A DNA stretch of 7,584 nucleotides from Hydrogenophaga sp. GTDB taxonomy: Bacteria; Pseudomonadota; Gammaproteobacteria; Burkholderiales; Burkholderiaceae_C. Location of the stretch: contig JAUXXN010000513.1 in NCBI GenBank assembly GCA_030684755.1, positions 1-7,584 of the forward strand, written 5' to 3'. The position numbers and the translations under genes are program-made. The notes under the pieces are model-generated. The model was not told the origin of the DNA, searched no databases, and saw nothing but the letters and a program-made list of their open reading frames with translations. Positions 5,944-7,584 of this stretch are shown here, piece by piece (positions within the stretch are counted from its first letter, which is position 1; each line of letters starts with the position of its first letter).

Positions 5944-7446
5944 ATGAACACCAACACCCATTCCCTCGTCCAGAAGCTCTGGAACTACTGCAACGTGCTG
6001 CGCGACGACGGCATGAGCTACGGCGACTACGTGGAGCAGCTGACCTACCTGCTGTTCCTGAAGATGGCGCACGAGCGCAGCCAGCCGCCGCACAACCAGC
6101 CGAGCATCGTGCCTGAGGGCTACACCTGGCCCACACTGCTGGCGCGCGATGGCGATGCGCTGTTTGACCACTACCGCCACACGCTGGAGCGGCTGGGCAT
6201 GGAGCGGGGCACGCTGGGACTGATTTTTGCCAAGGCGCAAAACAAGTTTCAGGACCCGGCCAAGCTGCGCCGCGTGGTGGCCGACCTGATCGATACCGAG
6301 ACCTGGACCATCCTGGGCGCGGACGTGAAGGGCGACGCCTACGAAGGCCTGCTGGAGCGCAACGCGCAAGACACCAAGAGCGGAGCGGGCCAATATTTCA
6401 CGCCGCGCGCGCTGATTCAGGCCATGGTGGACTGCATCGCCCCGCAGCCGGGCGAGACGGTTTGCGATCCGGCCTGTGGCACGGGCGGCTTCCTGTTCAC
6501 CGCGCACAACCACATCACCGCGCACCACAAAAACCTGACGCGCGACCAGCTGAGGCACCTGAAGGAAAAGGCGTTCACCGGCTACGAGCTGGTGCAGGCC
6601 ACGGCGCGGGTGTGCGCGATGAACCTGATGCTGCACGGCATCGGTTCTGAGAAGTCGGTGCCGGTGGTGGTGGGCGATGCGCTGGGTTCGGACCCCGGCG
6701 CGCGCTTTGACGTGGTGCTGGCCAACCCGCCGTTTGGCAAGAAGAGCAGCACGGTGATCGTGGGCGAAGACGGCCGCACCAGCACCGAAAAAGACATCAT
6801 CGAGCGCGACGATTTTTGGGCCACCACCAGCAACAAGCAGCTCAACTTTGTGCAGCACATCAAGACGCTGCTGGCCACGAACGGCCGCGCGGCGGTGGTA
6901 CTGCCCGACAACGTGCTGTTTGAAGGCGGCGCGGGTGAAACCATACGCCGCCGACTGCTGCAAGAGTGCGATCTGCACACGCTGCTGCGCCTGCCCACTG
7001 GCCTGTTTTACGCGCAGGGAGTTAAGGCCAACGTGCTGTTCTTTGACAAGAAGCCCGCGAGCGAAACGGCGTGGACCAAGAAGCTCTGGATTTACGACCT
7101 GCGCACCAACAAGCACTTCACGCTCAAGACCAACCCGCTCAAGCGCGAAGACCTTGAAGAATTTGTGAGCCTCTACAACGCGCCCAACCGCAACCAGCGC
7201 GAAGCCACCTGGAGCGCGGAGCAGCCCGAAGGCCGCTGGCGTGCCTACAGCTTTGACGACATCGCGGCCCGCGACAAAGCGAGCCTCGACATCTTCTGGT
7301 TGAAAGACGATTCGCTGGCCGACAGCGACAACCTGCCAGCGCCGGCCGTGATCGCGCAGGAAATCGTGGAAGACCTGCAGGCGGCGCTGGAACAGTTCAA
7401 GCTGATTGCGGGTGACCTGGGTGCTGAGGTGGCCGAGACGGCCTGA
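5944..7446 (+). CDS. hsdM: Type I restriction-modification system methyltransferase subunit HsdM
   Basis: This 500-residue protein is full length for the EcoR124-like HsdM group. The helical N-terminal domain (about 5-135, SLVQKLWNYCNVLRDDGMSY) precedes the N6-adenine methyltransferase core. Core motifs are GQYFTPRALIQAMV (149-162, motif X region), DPACGTGGF (175-183, motif I, S-adenosylmethionine binding), GYEL with Glu215, GDAL with Asp245, and catalytic NPPF (261-264, motif IV). The C-terminal helical region (about 470-493) looks complete. HsdM normally methylates adenine only in complex with HsdS, which supplies sequence recognition; HsdR adds cleavage. Neither lies downstream, since a convergent gene begins within 45 nt, so target recognition must come from elsewhere or the protein is an orphan. 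The start at 5944 is chosen because it gives the family N-terminus, lies just past the wHTH stop and has GAAGGG 11 nt upstream. The same frame extends to 5752 inside the preceding gene, but that part is unlikely to be translated. Confidence 0.93.
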   Translation: MNTNTHSLVQKLWNYCNVLRDDGMSYGDYVEQLTYLLFLKMAHERSQPPHNQPSIVPEGYTWPTLLARDGDALFDHYRHTLERLGMERGTLGLIFAKAQNKFQDPAKLRRVVADLIDTETWTILGADVKGDAYEGLLERNAQDTKSGAGQYFTPRALIQAMVDCIAPQPGETVCDPACGTGGFLFTAHNHITAHHKNLTRDQLRHLKEKAFTGYELVQATARVCAMNLMLHGIGSEKSVPVVVGDALGSDPGARFDVVLANPPFGKKSSTVIVGEDGRTSTEKDIIERDDFWATTSNKQLNFVQHIKTLLATNGRAAVVLPDNVLFEGGAGETIRRRLLQECDLHTLLRLPTGLFYAQGVKANVLFFDKKPASETAWTKKLWIYDLRTNKHFTLKTNPLKREDLEEFVSLYNAPNRNQREATWSAEQPEGRWRAYSFDDIAARDKASLDIFWLKDDSLADSDNLPAPAVIAQEIVEDLQAALEQFKLIAGDLGAEVAETA

Positions 7447-7453
7447 ACCATGG

Positions 7454-7479
7454 GAGCGATGCGGGTGCTCTGGTCGCTC
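7454..7479. terminator. Weak hairpin between hsdM and the convergent gene
   Basis: GAGCGA (7454-7459) can pair with TCGCTC (7474-7479) across a 14-nt loop in the 45-nt gap between two convergent genes, where a shared terminator would be expected. There is no T-tract on either side (GGGGG follows on the plus strand), so this is only a candidate. Confidence 0.25.
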
Positions 7480-7491
7480 GGGGGAGCGGAA

Positions 7492-7584
7492 TCAGGATGG
7501 GTTCACCGGCTGCACAACCTGAAGTGCCTCCGCCTCCAGCTGCTCACGCAGCCAACGGTGCGCTGGGTCTTGCTGGTGGCGCAG
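7492..7584 (-). CDS. C-terminal fragment of a probable LysR-type transcriptional regulator
   Basis: On the minus strand a frame enters from the right edge and ends with TGA (complement of 7492-7494), giving the last 30 residues of a protein. The segment DPAHRWLREQLEAEA is typical of the extreme C-terminal helix of LysR-type regulators, followed by a short variable tail. The frame is convergent with hsdM and marks the right border of the defence cluster, probably the return to core or other chromosomal genes. With so little sequence the family call is tentative. Confidence 0.55.
   Translation of the reverse strand: MRHQQDPAHRWLREQLEAEALQVVQPVNPS

Noticed and set aside
5593..7116. Long minus-strand open frame (507 codons) opposite hsdM and the winged-helix gene
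   Set aside because: The plus strand encodes all the HsdM motifs. The antisense product is Val/Ala/His-rich with no recognisable domain.
7450..7584. Plus-strand open frame starting with ATG at 7450, as a possible gene after hsdM
   Set aside because: It is open to the edge but has no ribosome binding site or recognisable sequence. The minus strand there gives a convincing LysR-like C-terminal tail with a proper stop.
1..7584. Insertion sequence, integrase, tRNA attachment site or CRISPR array
   Set aside because: No transposase, integrase, tRNA-like segment, terminal inverted repeats or regularly spaced repeat array was seen. The only sizeable repeats are the GIY-YIG duplication and the linker units.

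Overview
The window looks like a defence-type accessory region from a high-GC betaproteobacterium, most likely of the Burkholderiales/Comamonadaceae kind. This rests on the GC-rich third codon positions, the protein families present and the general look of the proteins; no rRNA or tRNA is present to confirm it. Every complete gene lies on the plus strand. The only minus-strand gene is the C-terminal tail of a probable LysR-type regulator entering from the right edge.

Region 1 (1-5183) is one tightly packed operon. In order it holds: an unrecognised 76-codon (or longer, 5'-truncated) frame; an unrecognised 4-TM membrane protein; a 55-codon fragment copying the start of a GIY-YIG nuclease gene; a 620-aa AlbA_2/GHKL-type ATP-binding protein; a full-length GIY-YIG nuclease with a C-terminal DUF4357 motif; a HipA-like kinase; and a DUF3037 protein. 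Five of the six junctions are 4-nt ATGA stop/start overlaps. The sixth is a 6-nt gap, directly before the AlbA_2 gene. The DUF3037 gene is followed by a hairpin that may end the operon.

Region 2 (5184-7446) starts with a 99-nt intergenic stretch carrying the hairpin, a plausible extended -10 promoter and repeated AATTCGC half-sites overlapping it. It then reads a winged-helix DNA-binding protein and, 7 nt later, a complete 500-aa HsdM, the type I restriction-modification adenine methyltransferase subunit. No hsdS or hsdR lies in the window: hsdM is followed within 45 nt by the convergent LysR-like gene.

The most noteworthy structure is a ~162-bp, ~92% identical direct repeat (708-869 and 2753-2914) flanking the AlbA_2 gene. 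The left copy is a GIY-YIG gene cut off right after its GIY motif, and both copies begin with an ATGA overlap with the gene before. This is the scar expected if an AlbA_2/GIY-YIG cassette landed in, and replaced most of, an earlier GIY-YIG allele. Functionally, the window combines pieces usually met as accessory genes of type I restriction-modification and toxin-antitoxin loci (AlbA_2 ATPase, GIY-YIG-DUF4357, HipA-like kinase plus DUF3037) with an hsdM that has no specificity or restriction subunit beside it. Whether they act as one system is inference.
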